26,660 bases of DNA from Methanothrix harundinacea (GCA_002502785.1 DAQG01000112.1:1-26660), one strand, 5' to 3'. Positions 1 through 8,104 are shown, counted from the first letter of the stretch. The notes: a model not told the origin generated them from the sequence alone. Numbers and translations: made by a program.

Positions 1-550
1 TCATAGGTCGTGCTGGAAAAGGTGTAAGTTTCTTCCCAAATATTGATAATAGCGGAAGCAATTCCTTTGCCTCTTTTGGATTTGTATTTTTTAAATTACA
101 AAGCGCTCTAACTACTGGGTCCTTATCGCCAAGTATATTATTTAAGTACAGAACTGGTGACACACCTTTTGACTCTAATCTCTCTTTTAGAAAGACAAGT
201 CCGTATTGTTCAAGTTTTACACTGTGGTTTTTGATTTCAAGCATGGAATGAATTTCATTTAAAGGTGTCTCTGTAAAACTGACCGAACTGAACAACTCAC
301 GCAACTCGTCTTCAGTCTCAGTTAACGTATTTATTCCATAGCAAGCAACACTCATATTCGTTCTAAACAATTCAGTCTCACTTTTTGGATATTTCGAGCA
401 AATAAGTTGCTTGGTTTTGATAATACTCTCTAAGGCACTCTCAGCCGTCTGAATTTTAATTTCATCATTAAAATACCCCTGTTTCGTTAAATGAACGATA
501 AATGGGGAAATATTCTCTCTGAAATTCAAAACAGCCTTAATATCCCGCAT
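1..550 (-). CDS. AbiGi-like (abortive infection antitoxin family) protein, 3' end beyond window
   Basis: An open minus-strand frame runs from ATG at 550 to the left edge without a stop (at least 183 codons), so the C terminus lies outside the window. It begins MRDIKAVLNFRENISPFIVH and contains SFTETPL (about residues 98-104) and later EQYGLVF and SPVLYLNN. FTETPL followed by YG-x-x-F and PVLY is the pattern I associate with the AbiGi / DUF2743 family, annotated as putative abortive phage resistance antitoxin; this is recalled family knowledge, not a search. The gene is strikingly AT-rich beside the GC-rich genes that follow, which suggests horizontal acquisition. The ATG at 550 is chosen because a TATA box at 574-585 places transcription start almost on it. 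A defence role is inferred from the family only; no toxin partner is visible here. Confidence 0.6.
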   Translation of the reverse strand, partial: MRDIKAVLNFRENISPFIVHLTKQGYFNDEIKIQTAESALESIIKTKQLICSKYPKSETELFRTNMSVACYGINTLTETEDELRELFSSVSFTETPLNEIHSMLEIKNHSVKLEQYGLVFLKERLESKGVSPVLYLNNILGDKDPVVRALCNLKNTNPKEAKELLPLLSIFGKKLTPFPARPM

Positions 551-573
551 ATCAACTGGTGAATATGCACCGC

Positions 574-585
574 ATATATATAAAT
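574..585 (-). promoter_or_regulatory. TATA box of the AbiGi-like gene, leaderless
   Basis: On the minus strand the sequence ATTTATATATAT lies 24-35 bp before the ATG at 550. Archaeal transcription normally starts about 25 bp downstream of the TATA centre, which falls at about 553, so the mRNA should be leaderless. No ribosome binding site is seen upstream of the ATG, which agrees. Confidence 0.6.
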
Positions 586-792
586 AACGCCGCTGAATTC
601 GAACTAAAAAGAAGAGGAGGGTAGAGAGGGAGAGCAGCCGGAGGTGTTGTCTTCACACCACATCCTCGCCACCCGGACCGCGAAGACCTCGCCGTCGCCG
701 GGCCGGGGACGATAAAACCGACCGGGTTCGTGGAGGTGATGCGGCGTGAAATCCCTTCTTAGAAAACAATTTTAACCTCGTCGACAGATGGG

Positions 793-1797
793 GTGACAAT
801 GCTCCCCGTCCTCCTCTGGGCTCTCGTCTTCCTCGCAAGCCTCGCCGTCCTGGTGAAGGCCTCGGACTACTTCACCGACTCCGCCGAGAGGATCGGCATC
901 GCCTTCGGCATCTCGCCCTTCATCATCGGCGTCACCATCGTTGCCGTGGGGACCTCGACCCCGGAGCTGGTATCGTCGATTTTGGCGGTGACGAAGGGCT
1001 CCTCGGAGATCGTGGTGGGGGACGTGATGGGCTCGAACGTCACGAACATCCTCTTCATCCTGGGCCTCTCCGCCATCGTGGGAAAGAAGCTGGTTACGAG
1101 CTACGAGCTTGCCAACGTCGATCTGCCCCTCTTCGTCGGCTCGGCGGTCCTCCTCTCCCTGATGGTCGTGGACGGGGCGTTCAGCCTCGCTGAGGCCCTC
1201 CTCTGCCTTGCCCTCTTTTTCGTCTACCTACTCTACGCCATCAGCGTCGAGAGGGTCGCCGACGAGGCGATGGCGAGATCACAGGAGGCGATGGAGGCAG
1301 CGGGGGCGGGGGTGGGGGCGGGGACGGCGGTTCGCCCCAAGAAGAGAAAGCTCGATCCGAAGGTATACCTGAAGCTGGTGGTGAGCGTCTTCTTCCTCTA
1401 CATCGGAGCCAACTACACCATCGTCTCGGTGGTGAAGCTCTCGGAGATGGTGGGGATCGGAACCGAGATCATAGCCGCCACCGCCGTCGCCCTGGGAACG
1501 TCCCTCCCAGAGCTTGTGGTCAGCGTCAAGGCCGCGGCCATGAACAAGCCGGAGCTTGCGATAGGAAACATCCTGGGCTCTAACATCTTCAACGCCCTCG
1601 GCATCATGGGGATATCCGCCCTCTTCGGGACCCTCGTGATCCCCGAGACGATAACGAGCTTTGTCATGCCGATGATGCTCGTCGCCACCCTCCTCTACTT
1701 CGTCGTAATCTGGGAGAAGGAGATGACCCTCTGGGAGGGGTGGATGCTGGTGATATTCTACGTCTTCTTCCTCGGAAAGCTCTTCGGCCTCTTCTGA
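793..1797 (+). CDS. Calcium/sodium antiporter, CaCA family (YrbG-like)
   Basis: A 334-residue integral membrane protein with about ten hydrophobic segments. It has the two inverted alpha-repeats of the cation/Ca2+ exchanger superfamily: GTSTPE at residues 53-58 with GSNVTN at 80-85, and GTSLPE at 235-240 with GSNIFN at 262-267. The Glu and Asn residues of these repeats form the ion site in the family. A charged and Gly/Ala-rich stretch at about 155-190 is the cytoplasmic loop between the halves. Length matches bacterial YrbG (about 325). It probably exchanges Ca2+ for Na+ across the cell membrane; ion specificity is inferred. The start is GTG 793 or ATG 799. A TATA-like ACAATTTTAA lies about 25-30 bp upstream, so the transcript may be leaderless. 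It is the first of five co-directional ion-transport genes. Confidence 0.88.
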   Translation: MTMLPVLLWALVFLASLAVLVKASDYFTDSAERIGIAFGISPFIIGVTIVAVGTSTPELVSSILAVTKGSSEIVVGDVMGSNVTNILFILGLSAIVGKKLVTSYELANVDLPLFVGSAVLLSLMVVDGAFSLAEALLCLALFFVYLLYAISVERVADEAMARSQEAMEAAGAGVGAGTAVRPKKRKLDPKVYLKLVVSVFFLYIGANYTIVSVVKLSEMVGIGTEIIAATAVALGTSLPELVVSVKAAAMNKPELAIGNILGSNIFNALGIMGISALFGTLVIPETITSFVMPMMLVATLLYFVVIWEKEMTLWEGWMLVIFYVFFLGKLFGLF

Positions 1798-1819
1798 GAC
1801 GGCGATCGATAGAGAGGAT

Positions 1820-1830
1820 AAAATATTTAA
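1820..1830 (+). promoter_or_regulatory. TATA box of the mscS-like gene
   Basis: AAAATATTTAA lies about 25-34 bp before the ATG at 1854, in the 56-bp gap after the antiporter. The predicted start of transcription is within a few bases of the ATG, so the channel gene can be transcribed on its own with almost no leader. Confidence 0.5.
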
Positions 1831-1853
1831 TGTTTAGAAGAAGATAATTCGAT

Positions 1854-2834
1854 ATGCTCAAGCGTTTTCTGATCCTCTTCTCCCTCATCGCTTTGGCGGC
1901 TGCTCTCTGGATCGTTAACTATGCATACCCGAGCATAGATCTCCAGAAGGCATTTTACACCGTCGCGGCGATAGCCATCATCCACTTCCTCTTCAAGCAC
2001 CTCTTCGAGGACGTCCTCATCAAGAGGATCAAGGCCTCCAAGACCAGGTACTCCTTCAAAAAGACGGTCTCTATAGTCTACCTGGTGGTCCTCGTGGCGG
2101 TCGTGATCAACATCTGGGTGGACAACACTCAAAGCCTCCTCGTCTCCTACGGCATCATCGCTGCGGGCCTCGCAGTTGCCCTCCAGGACCTCTTTAAGAA
2201 CTTCGTCGGGGGGATCATCATCTTCGTGACCGGGATATACAGGGTCGGCGATAGAATAGAGATGAACTCTAAGAAGGGAGACGTCATCGACATCGACATC
2301 CTCTATACAACCCTCATGGAGATGGGTGAGTGGATGTCGGGAGATCAGGCCACCGGCAGGTTGACGGTAATCCCGAACGGGTACATCCTCTCGGGCAGCG
2401 TCAACAACTACACCAAGGATCACGACTTCCTCTGGGACGACATCAGCGTCCCCATAACCTACGACAGCGACTGGAAGGAGGCCGTCACAAAAATTCTTTC
2501 CGTCGTCAGGAGGGAGACCGATCATGTCGCCTACAAGGCAGAAAAGGAGCTATCCACCCTAGAGGAGAAGTACTACCTTCCGAAAAGGGTGATGGAACCT
2601 GCGGTCTTCATAACCCTGACAGACAACTGGATAAACTTCAACATAAGATATGTGACTGTGGTGAGGGAGAGAAGGATGGTCAGAAACAAGCTGAGCCGAA
2701 TGATCCTGGACGAGATCGAGAAATCCGACAAAATGAAAGTCGCCTCTGCCACCATCGACATCGTCGGATTTCCCGAAGTTCGGCTCGGAGGACCCGAGAT
2801 GGGCGGAGGGAAGACGTCACCCGAAACGACCTGA
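1854..2834 (+). CDS. MscS family small-conductance mechanosensitive channel
   Basis: A 326-residue protein with three N-terminal membrane segments (about residues 4-26, 36-54 and 71-90), then the pore helix and beta domain typical of MscS: a Gly/Ala-rich helix ending VALQDLFKNFVGG, followed by FVTGIYRVGDRIEM and the short beta strands of the MscS core. In the family, seven copies form a channel that opens under membrane tension and releases solutes during hypo-osmotic shock. The C-terminal soluble domain runs to about residue 305, and the last ~15 residues are Gly-rich and probably disordered. It has its own TATA box and sits 56 bp after the CaCA antiporter and 90 bp before corA. Confidence 0.9.
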   Translation: MLKRFLILFSLIALAAALWIVNYAYPSIDLQKAFYTVAAIAIIHFLFKHLFEDVLIKRIKASKTRYSFKKTVSIVYLVVLVAVVINIWVDNTQSLLVSYGIIAAGLAVALQDLFKNFVGGIIIFVTGIYRVGDRIEMNSKKGDVIDIDILYTTLMEMGEWMSGDQATGRLTVIPNGYILSGSVNNYTKDHDFLWDDISVPITYDSDWKEAVTKILSVVRRETDHVAYKAEKELSTLEEKYYLPKRVMEPAVFITLTDNWINFNIRYVTVVRERRMVRNKLSRMILDEIEKSDKMKVASATIDIVGFPEVRLGGPEMGGGKTSPETT

Positions 2835-2924
2835 AGCGAGATGAAGATCAGCTGATCGAACGAGGCGGATTGATTGTGAAAATTCCCGAAAAGTTTAAAG
2901 AAAAGGCGAGAAGGTGAAAGGTGC

Positions 2925-3998
2925 ATGGCCCGGGTCTTCAAGATAAGGACGAAGAAGGTGGGGCTTCCTCCGGGCACCCTGGTTCACGTCGGGGAGGAGA
3001 GGACCGGGCCGGTGCGGATCACGATCCTGGACTATGACCAGGATCAGCTCCAAGAGTTCTGCGTCACATCCATCGATCAGTGCCTCAACTTCAAGGCCAA
3101 ACAGTCCACAACCTGGATAGACGTGGTGGGGGTCCACAGGCCTGAGGTGATAGAGAAGATCGGAGATTGCTTCGATATTCACCCCCTCGTCCTGGAGGAC
3201 ATAGTCCACACGGAACAGCGGCCCAAGATGGAGGACTATGATGATTACATTTTCATCGTCCTGAAGATGCTCGCGAGCGTCGAGACCGATGACGGGGAGG
3301 AGGAGATCAGGTCGGAGCAGGTGAGCCTGATCGTAGGCCGCGGTTTCGTCATATCCTTCCAGGAGGCCGAGGGAGACGTCTTCGATCCGGTTAGAGATCG
3401 GATCAGAAAGGCCAAGGGGAAGATCAGGAGGAAAGGGGCGGACTACCTCGCTTACGCCCTGATAGACGCCGTGGTTGACAACTACTTTTTGATCCTGGAG
3501 GACGTGGGCGAGGACCTGGAGGTTCTGGAGGACGAGCTGGTGGCGAAACCCGGCCCCGGCACCTCCAAGGAGATTCACGATATGAAGAGGGACATGATAT
3601 TCCTCCGAAAGTCGGTCTGGCCCCTCCGTGAGGTGATAAGCCGCCTTTCCAGGGGCGAGTCCGAACTCTTCGAGGAGTCGACGAATCTCTACCTCCGGGA
3701 CGTCTACGACCACATCGTCCAGGTTATCGACACCATCGAGACCTACAGGGACATCCTCTCAGGGATGCTGGACATCAATCTCTCCTCCATCAGCAACAGA
3801 ATGAACGAGGTGATGAAGGTCTTGACGATCATCGCCACCATCTTCATACCCCTCACCCTCGTCGCAGGGATCTACGGTATGAACTTCGACTACATGCCAG
3901 AGCTACGCTGGCACTGGGGTTATCCCGCCGTCCTTCTCTTCATGCTCGTCACCGGACTGCTCATGGTTTTGTACTTCAGGAGGAGAGGATGGCTGTGA
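2925..3998 (+). CDS. corA: CorA family divalent metal (Mg2+/Co2+) transporter
   Basis: A 357-residue protein with the standard CorA plan: a large N-terminal acidic cytoplasmic domain (residues 1 to about 290, including HPLVLEDIVHTEQRPKME), a long stalk helix, and two C-terminal membrane helices separated by the family signature YGMNFDYMPE near residue 320. The GMN motif forms the selectivity loop at the outer pore mouth. Homologues are pentamers that import Mg2+ and sometimes Co2+ or Ni2+. The protein ends in a basic tail (FRRRGWL), as usual. The ATG at 2925 has purine-rich GGTGA upstream (2913-2917). It lies between the MscS gene and a DUF389 gene on the same strand. Confidence 0.92.
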   Translation: MARVFKIRTKKVGLPPGTLVHVGEERTGPVRITILDYDQDQLQEFCVTSIDQCLNFKAKQSTTWIDVVGVHRPEVIEKIGDCFDIHPLVLEDIVHTEQRPKMEDYDDYIFIVLKMLASVETDDGEEEIRSEQVSLIVGRGFVISFQEAEGDVFDPVRDRIRKAKGKIRRKGADYLAYALIDAVVDNYFLILEDVGEDLEVLEDELVAKPGPGTSKEIHDMKRDMIFLRKSVWPLREVISRLSRGESELFEESTNLYLRDVYDHIVQVIDTIETYRDILSGMLDINLSSISNRMNEVMKVLTIIATIFIPLTLVAGIYGMNFDYMPELRWHWGYPAVLLFMLVTGLLMVLYFRRRGWL

Positions 3999-4042
3999 AT
4001 CTCCCAATTTGGCCGTCCAAAAATTCCGGGGGGTGAAAAACG

Positions 4043-5113
4043 GTGCTCCGCTTAATCGAGATCGTCCTCCCAGAGGATGAGAAAGAAGACCTGGAGAGGC
4101 TATTGACCAGAGACGGCCTCCCCGTCCTCGGCGTCTGGATAGAGCCGATGCTTGGAATCTGGGAGCGGCCCGTGGGAGGGGTCTGGAAGAAGACCTTCAC
4201 AGAACGACAGATCCTGGTTAAGCTGCTCGTCTCCACGGCGGAGTCGGAAGACGTCATCGACCGTCTTGAAAAAAGGTTCCGCCGGGCGGAGGGGTGCAGG
4301 CTGGTGGTCCTCCCGGTCGCGGCTTCTCTGCCCAGGCTCGGGCTGGTCGAGGAGGAGCCCGAGGCAAAGACCCCACCCGAAGAGAAACCCAAGAAGAAGA
4401 GCAGGCGGATCGGCAGGGAGGAGCTTTACGCAGACATCGCCTACACCACGGGCCTGTCCAGGATCTACGTCTTCATGGTGATATTGTCCTCCATCGTGGC
4501 TGCTATCGGTGTTTTGAGGGACAACGTCGCCGTCATAATCGGGGCGATGGTGATCGCGCCCCTCCTGGGACCGAACGTCTCCTTCTCCCTCGCCACGATC
4601 CTCGGGGACGGGAGCCTCGCTCGAAGGGCTCTCAAGGCGAACCTGGTGGGGATAGTTACCGCCATCGCGATCTCCTACCTGTTGGGATCGATTCTGTACG
4701 TGGACCCCACGACGCCCGAGATCGCTTCCAGGACCGTAGTAGGCCTCGGCGAGGTAGCCCTCGCCCTCGCCTCGGGAAGCGCGGGAGCTCTCGCCTTCAC
4801 CACGGGAGTATCCGCAACCCTCATCGGTGTGATGGTTGCCGTCGCCCTTCTCCCACCGCTGGTCACCTTTGGCCTCCTGATGGGATCGGGACACGAGAGC
4901 CTCGCTTGGGGCGCGATGCTCCTCTTCGTCGCCAACTTCATCTCCGTCAACCTCTCGGGGGTAGCAACCTTCCTCGCCCAGGGGATCAGGCCCCTCGGCT
5001 GGCTTGAAGCTGAGAGGGCAAAGAGGGCGTCCATTGTGGCGATAGCTCTGTGGGTGCTAATGCTGGCCGTCCTCGTGGTCATAATTCTCAGGTCGCAGCC
5101 CATATCGATTTGA
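4043..5113 (+). CDS. DUF389 (TIGR00341-type) conserved membrane protein
   Basis: A 356-residue protein with a soluble alpha/beta N-terminal part (residues 1 to about 125, ending in a Lys/Pro-rich linker) and a membrane domain of roughly seven helices. The membrane part contains the family hallmark VAVIIGAMVIAPLLGP and later SGVSATLIGVMVAVALLPP-like sequence. This is the DUF389 / uncharacterized hydrophobic domain family, whose transported substrate is not established to my knowledge. The start is GTG at 4043, supported by GGGGTGA at 4029-4035. An alternative upstream start is unlikely because corA ends only 44 bp before. Its place among ion transporters is suggestive of a transport role, but that is inference. 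Confidence 0.85.
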   Translation: MLRLIEIVLPEDEKEDLERLLTRDGLPVLGVWIEPMLGIWERPVGGVWKKTFTERQILVKLLVSTAESEDVIDRLEKRFRRAEGCRLVVLPVAASLPRLGLVEEEPEAKTPPEEKPKKKSRRIGREELYADIAYTTGLSRIYVFMVILSSIVAAIGVLRDNVAVIIGAMVIAPLLGPNVSFSLATILGDGSLARRALKANLVGIVTAIAISYLLGSILYVDPTTPEIASRTVVGLGEVALALASGSAGALAFTTGVSATLIGVMVAVALLPPLVTFGLLMGSGHESLAWGAMLLFVANFISVNLSGVATFLAQGIRPLGWLEAERAKRASIVAIALWVLMLAVLVVIILRSQPISI

Positions 5114-5195
5114 AGAATGACTGTTGAAGGGCGATGGACCGCAATTCTAATACTGGAGGGGCACTCTTTGAGCATTTCCCGAGGAGGAGATCCGG

Positions 5196-6146
5196 ATGAC
5201 TGAGATGAATACTTGTGCTTCCTCGACCGCAGGACCAGATTTCGAGAGCAGACGCCAGATCTCAGAGGTGAGGCGGGTGACCTTGATCGGCCTGGTCATA
5301 AACGTGGCCCTCTCCGCCCTGAAGTTTGCAGCGGGGATAGCTGGAAACAGCCAGGCCGTGGTGGCGGACGCTGTCCACAGCCTCTCTGACACCATCACCG
5401 ACATCGCGGTCCTGGTGGGGGTCAAGTTCTGGTCGAAGCCTCCAGATGAGTGCCACCCCTACGGCCACCGGAGGATCGAGTTTTTGGTGACGATATTCAT
5501 CGGCCTCCTCCTGGCGTCCGTCGCCCTGGGCCTCAGCTACAACGCCCTTGCAACCCTCCACGAAGTTCAAACAAGGCCTCCGGGAGCTATCGCCTTCTTA
5601 GCCGCGGTCTTGTCCATCTTCACCAAGGAGCTGCTATATCGCTGGACCATCATCAAGGGGATGGAGATCAAGTCAACCGCTCTAATCGCCAACGCCTGGC
5701 ACCATCGATCCGACGGCCTAAGCTCCATCCCGGCGGCGGTGGCCGTCGCCGGAGCCGCCCTCGTCCCACGCCTCTCCTTTCTCGACCACCTTGGGGCGAT
5801 AGTCGTCTCTATGTTCATCCTCCAGGCGGCCTGGAAGATCGTACGCCCCTCGGTGGAGCAGCTCGTCGACCGGGGGGCGCCGGAGGAGATCTGTCGCGGG
5901 ATTGAGCAGCTCGCTTTCGCCACTCCCGGCGTCCAGGAGGTTCACGCCATACGGACCCGAAACATAGGGTCAGGACTTGAGGTCGACTTGCACGTTCTGG
6001 TCGATCCAGCTCTATCCGTCGAGGAGGGGCACGAGATCTCCGAAGAGGTGAAGCGGCGGCTGATCGAGTACGTCTCGGACGTGGTAGACGTGGTGGTGCA
6101 CCTGGAGCCTTACGAAGATGGCAAAAAAAGCAAAAAAAGAGGCTGA
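5196..6146 (+). CDS. Cation diffusion facilitator (CDF) transporter, zinc-type
   Basis: A 316-residue protein with six predicted membrane helices (about residues 25-205) and a C-terminal cytoplasmic ferredoxin-like dimer domain (about 210-306). The metal site residues are visible: H61 and D65 in helix 2 (HSLSD) and H169 and D173 in helix 5 (WHHRSD), plus H87 and H91 in the cytoplasmic loop HPYGH. HxxxD in both helices is the pattern of zinc-type CDF proteins, whereas FieF has DxxxD in helix 2. It should export Zn2+ (or Cd2+, Mn2+) in exchange for protons. The ATG at 5196 is fixed by a strong GAGGAGGAGA site at 5181-5190. The protein ends in a Lys-rich tail. It is the last gene of the ion-transport block. 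Confidence 0.9.
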   Translation: MTEMNTCASSTAGPDFESRRQISEVRRVTLIGLVINVALSALKFAAGIAGNSQAVVADAVHSLSDTITDIAVLVGVKFWSKPPDECHPYGHRRIEFLVTIFIGLLLASVALGLSYNALATLHEVQTRPPGAIAFLAAVLSIFTKELLYRWTIIKGMEIKSTALIANAWHHRSDGLSSIPAAVAVAGAALVPRLSFLDHLGAIVVSMFILQAAWKIVRPSVEQLVDRGAPEEICRGIEQLAFATPGVQEVHAIRTRNIGSGLEVDLHVLVDPALSVEEGHEISEEVKRRLIEYVSDVVDVVVHLEPYEDGKKSKKRG

Positions 6147-6159
6147 AGCTGGCGATTCG

Positions 6160-6274
6160 ATAACCGCTCTAAACACGTCCGAAAAATTGGTCGATCCGCG
6201 CCGCCTGGGCGGTTATAATTCTGCAGTTTCTATCCGGAGTCGGCGCGAAGGACGCAGGGAGCGCCGCTGCGTCC
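6160..6274 (+). terminator. Inverted repeats downstream of the CDF gene
   Basis: Three perfect inverted repeats follow the CDF stop: ATAACCGC at 6160-6167 with GCGGTTAT at 6209-6216, a nested CCGCC-TG-GGCGG at 6201-6212, and GGACGCAG at 6250-6257 with CTGCGTCC at 6267-6274. They could end the ion-transport transcripts or form a small structured RNA. No protein-coding frame is convincing in 6147-6343. Confidence 0.35.
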
Positions 6275-6343
6275 CGATGATCGACGGAACTTAAACGCTT
6301 TGGCCGCAAAAATAAAAACAAAAACCAATTTTCAGAGCATATA

Positions 6344-6454
6344 GAACGGTTATACCGTATTTTTCCAAAAACTGAACGGTTTTAAACGGCTGAAAAGGCT
6401 TCTGAACGGTCGTCGTTCAGCCCCGTTCGGCTCTAATTTTAACTATCGTTCGGG
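6344..6454 (+). promoter_or_regulatory. Phased GAACGGT operator cluster upstream of the MTLAEL-repeat gene
   Basis: GAACGGT occurs at 6344-6350, 6374-6380 and 6404-6410, exactly 30 bp apart, about three helical turns. A related AAACGGC lies at 6384-6390. Inverted related boxes follow: CGTTCAG at 6414-6420, making CTGAACG...CGTTCAG with the third box, then CCGTTCGG at 6423-6430 and CGTTCGGG at 6447-6454. A TATA-like TAATTTTAA at 6434-6442 places the transcription start near 6465, so the direct boxes lie upstream of the core promoter, where an activator or a cooperative repressor would bind. The regulator is unknown. Confidence 0.55.
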
Positions 6455-6526
6455 CTAAGGGAGGGTTTGATGAGGACGGTGCTGCCGAAGCTGCAGCAAA
6501 GCCGCCCTCAAAGTGAGGTATAGGAA

Positions 6527-7396
6527 ATGAGACACATTAAGTCGTTGATAACTTTGGCGATTGCCTGCCTTCTGGCGGTGCCCGCCTTCTCCATGCCCTG
6601 GACCGATGGTGCTGAACATGGAGACAGGTTCGATCAGCTGAACCTGACCGAAGAAGAGATGGAGAACATGACCCTGGCTGAGCTGAGGGAGCTTAGACAG
6701 GAGAGCAATAGGGACCAGTGTCCCATGAACGATGGGCGGATGAACAGAGGTTTCGGAGGGGCATTCCTTCTCATGGACGACTTGACTGAAGAAGAAATGC
6801 AGAGCATGACCCTCGCTGAGCTCAACGAGCTGAGGCAGCAGAAGATGGACGAGCTGCGCAACATGACCGCCGAGGAGATCGAGGCTCTGAGAGAAGAGAA
6901 GAGGGCCGAGATGGAGAACATGACCCTTGCCGAACTCAAAGAGCTTAAGCAGGACAGGTTTGACCGCCCCTTCATCGGTGGCGGAGCTTGCCTCCTCATA
7001 AACGACCTTACCGTTGAAGATCTGGAGGGCATGACCCTGGCCGAGATCGAGGCTATGAAACAGGAGAAGGTAGACGAGCTCAATAACATGACCCTGGCCG
7101 AGATCGAGACTCTGCAGGAAGAGAAGATGGCTGAGATGGAGAACATGACCCTCGCCGAGCTGAGGGAGCAGATGGAGGTTTGCAGAACCCTCGGCCTTGG
7201 CAAAGACCACATGATGGGCCATCAGGGCTGTCAGGGATGCCAGTTCAGAACGGCTGGAGCTGCCGGTTGCAATGTGAACTGCGCACAGAACTTTCAGCAA
7301 AACCAGTGTGGAATGGCTGGAGCAGGTATGCAGCAGCAGGGTAGGGGAGCGTTTCAAAATCAGATGAATGTACCCGGCTTTGGTGTACAGCGGTAA
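6527..7396 (+). CDS. Secreted MTLAEL-repeat protein with Cys-rich tail, function unknown
   Basis: A 289-residue protein with a clear signal peptide (residues 1 to about 22, cleavage near AFS-MP). The mature part is built from a helical motif of the form NMTLAELxELxQ, seen seven times (near residues 47, 94, 112, 131, 169, 187 and 206). These form a larger ~75-residue unit, seen at 81-146 and 156-222, that starts LLxxDLTxExxxxMTLAE. Five copies carry N-M-T, a potential N-glycosylation sequon. The last ~75 residues are Cys/Gln/Gly-rich with two CxxC-like clusters (CQGC at 235-238). Heptad-like Leu/Glu spacing suggests a coiled or helical-hairpin rod. I do not recognise the family. The ATG at 6527 has GAGGT at 6514-6518. 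It precedes two paralogous genes and an ABC transporter. Confidence 0.75.
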   Translation: MRHIKSLITLAIACLLAVPAFSMPWTDGAEHGDRFDQLNLTEEEMENMTLAELRELRQESNRDQCPMNDGRMNRGFGGAFLLMDDLTEEEMQSMTLAELNELRQQKMDELRNMTAEEIEALREEKRAEMENMTLAELKELKQDRFDRPFIGGGACLLINDLTVEDLEGMTLAEIEAMKQEKVDELNNMTLAEIETLQEEKMAEMENMTLAELREQMEVCRTLGLGKDHMMGHQGCQGCQFRTAGAAGCNVNCAQNFQQNQCGMAGAGMQQQGRGAFQNQMNVPGFGVQR

Positions 7397-7463
7397 GCTG
7401 GAGGAGATGCGACAAATCAAACTTTCCCTCATCGGACCCGGGTTTCAGAGGGTTGTTGGCCAC

Positions 7464-7544
7464 CGAGCCTGCGACTCCTGACCCGGCTCGACGGGCACCA
7501 TATCATCAAACCCTAGCGTCTCGAAGAAGGGTCGTGGGTCGAGA
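7464..7544 (+). other. Two hairpins in the gap before the first paralogue
   Basis: The 181-bp gap 7397-7577 has no clear TATA box but holds CGAGCC (7464-7469) pairing with GGCTCG (7485-7490), and TCTCGA (7519-7524) pairing with TCGAGA (7539-7544). They may be processing sites or a weak attenuator within one long transcript from the 6440 promoter. Confidence 0.3.
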
Positions 7545-7577
7545 GGCCCGCGGTTCCGAGACCTGAGGTGACACTAG

Positions 7578-8099
7578 ATGATGAAAGAGATGATAATTCC
7601 TGATTCAATGATTGGCTCATCCGCCGTGCCGATAAAGACCGTCTGCGTCAAGAGCGGTTTTGCCCTGGGGCCGGCGGGGTCGTTCTTCAAGTCGGCCCGT
7701 CCCCTCAGGATAGAAATCGAAGGGCTGAGGCTTCTCAGCCCGGCCCAGATCAAAGACCTCCTGCATAACAGAAAGAGCCTCGAGGAGATCAAGATGCTGA
7801 TCGAAGAGGAAACGAATCCTTCCTTCATATATCGGGGCACGATGAGGCTTGACAGGGAGAGCTACAAGCTGGTAGACGTCGACTACCGATCCTGGGATTC
7901 TGAGACCGTCCTGAAGGCAGATCTCGCCGAGATTCAAGGGGAACGTGAGAGCATCTGGTCCTCTGAAGCCGCGGGCGACGTCGTCGGGTCCATAGAGACA
8001 AAAGAGAGGTTCGGGGATTCCAGGGGGACCCTGATGATAAATCAGGGGACCCAGAGCGGCAGGTACACGATCCACCTGGACGCTCCCCTAGAGGACTGA
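7578..8099 (+). CDS. Hypothetical protein, paralogue of the next gene, no signal peptide
   Basis: A 173-residue protein that aligns by eye with the C-terminal part of the next gene. It has LLSPAQIKDLLHNRKSLEEI at about 53-72, where the neighbour has IPPTLARDLLKENRSLDEI; then YRGTMRLDRESYKLVDVD against TRGGMILGDNRYILVNIN, and VLKADLAE against VLDADLAE. The two are therefore a tandem duplication of an unrecognised domain. Unlike its neighbour it lacks a hydrophobic signal sequence; its N terminus (MMKEMIIPDS) is not a leader. It may act in the cytoplasm or have lost its secretion signal. GAGGTGA at 7565-7571 supports the ATG at 7578. It ends 5 bp before the next gene, so the two are surely co-transcribed. 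Confidence 0.65.
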   Translation: MMKEMIIPDSMIGSSAVPIKTVCVKSGFALGPAGSFFKSARPLRIEIEGLRLLSPAQIKDLLHNRKSLEEIKMLIEEETNPSFIYRGTMRLDRESYKLVDVDYRSWDSETVLKADLAEIQGERESIWSSEAAGDVVGSIETKERFGDSRGTLMINQGTQSGRYTIHLDAPLED

Positions 8100-8104
8100 T
8101 CTTC

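Noticed and set aside
1827..2525. 232-codon open frame on the minus strand
   Set aside because: It lies wholly antisense to the MscS gene, is rich in Asp/Val/Gly as expected for a GC-rich shadow frame, and has no ribosome binding site.
4100..4894. 264-codon minus-strand frame
   Set aside because: Antisense to the DUF389 gene, with low-complexity charged composition. The plus-strand frame has family motifs and a ribosome binding site.
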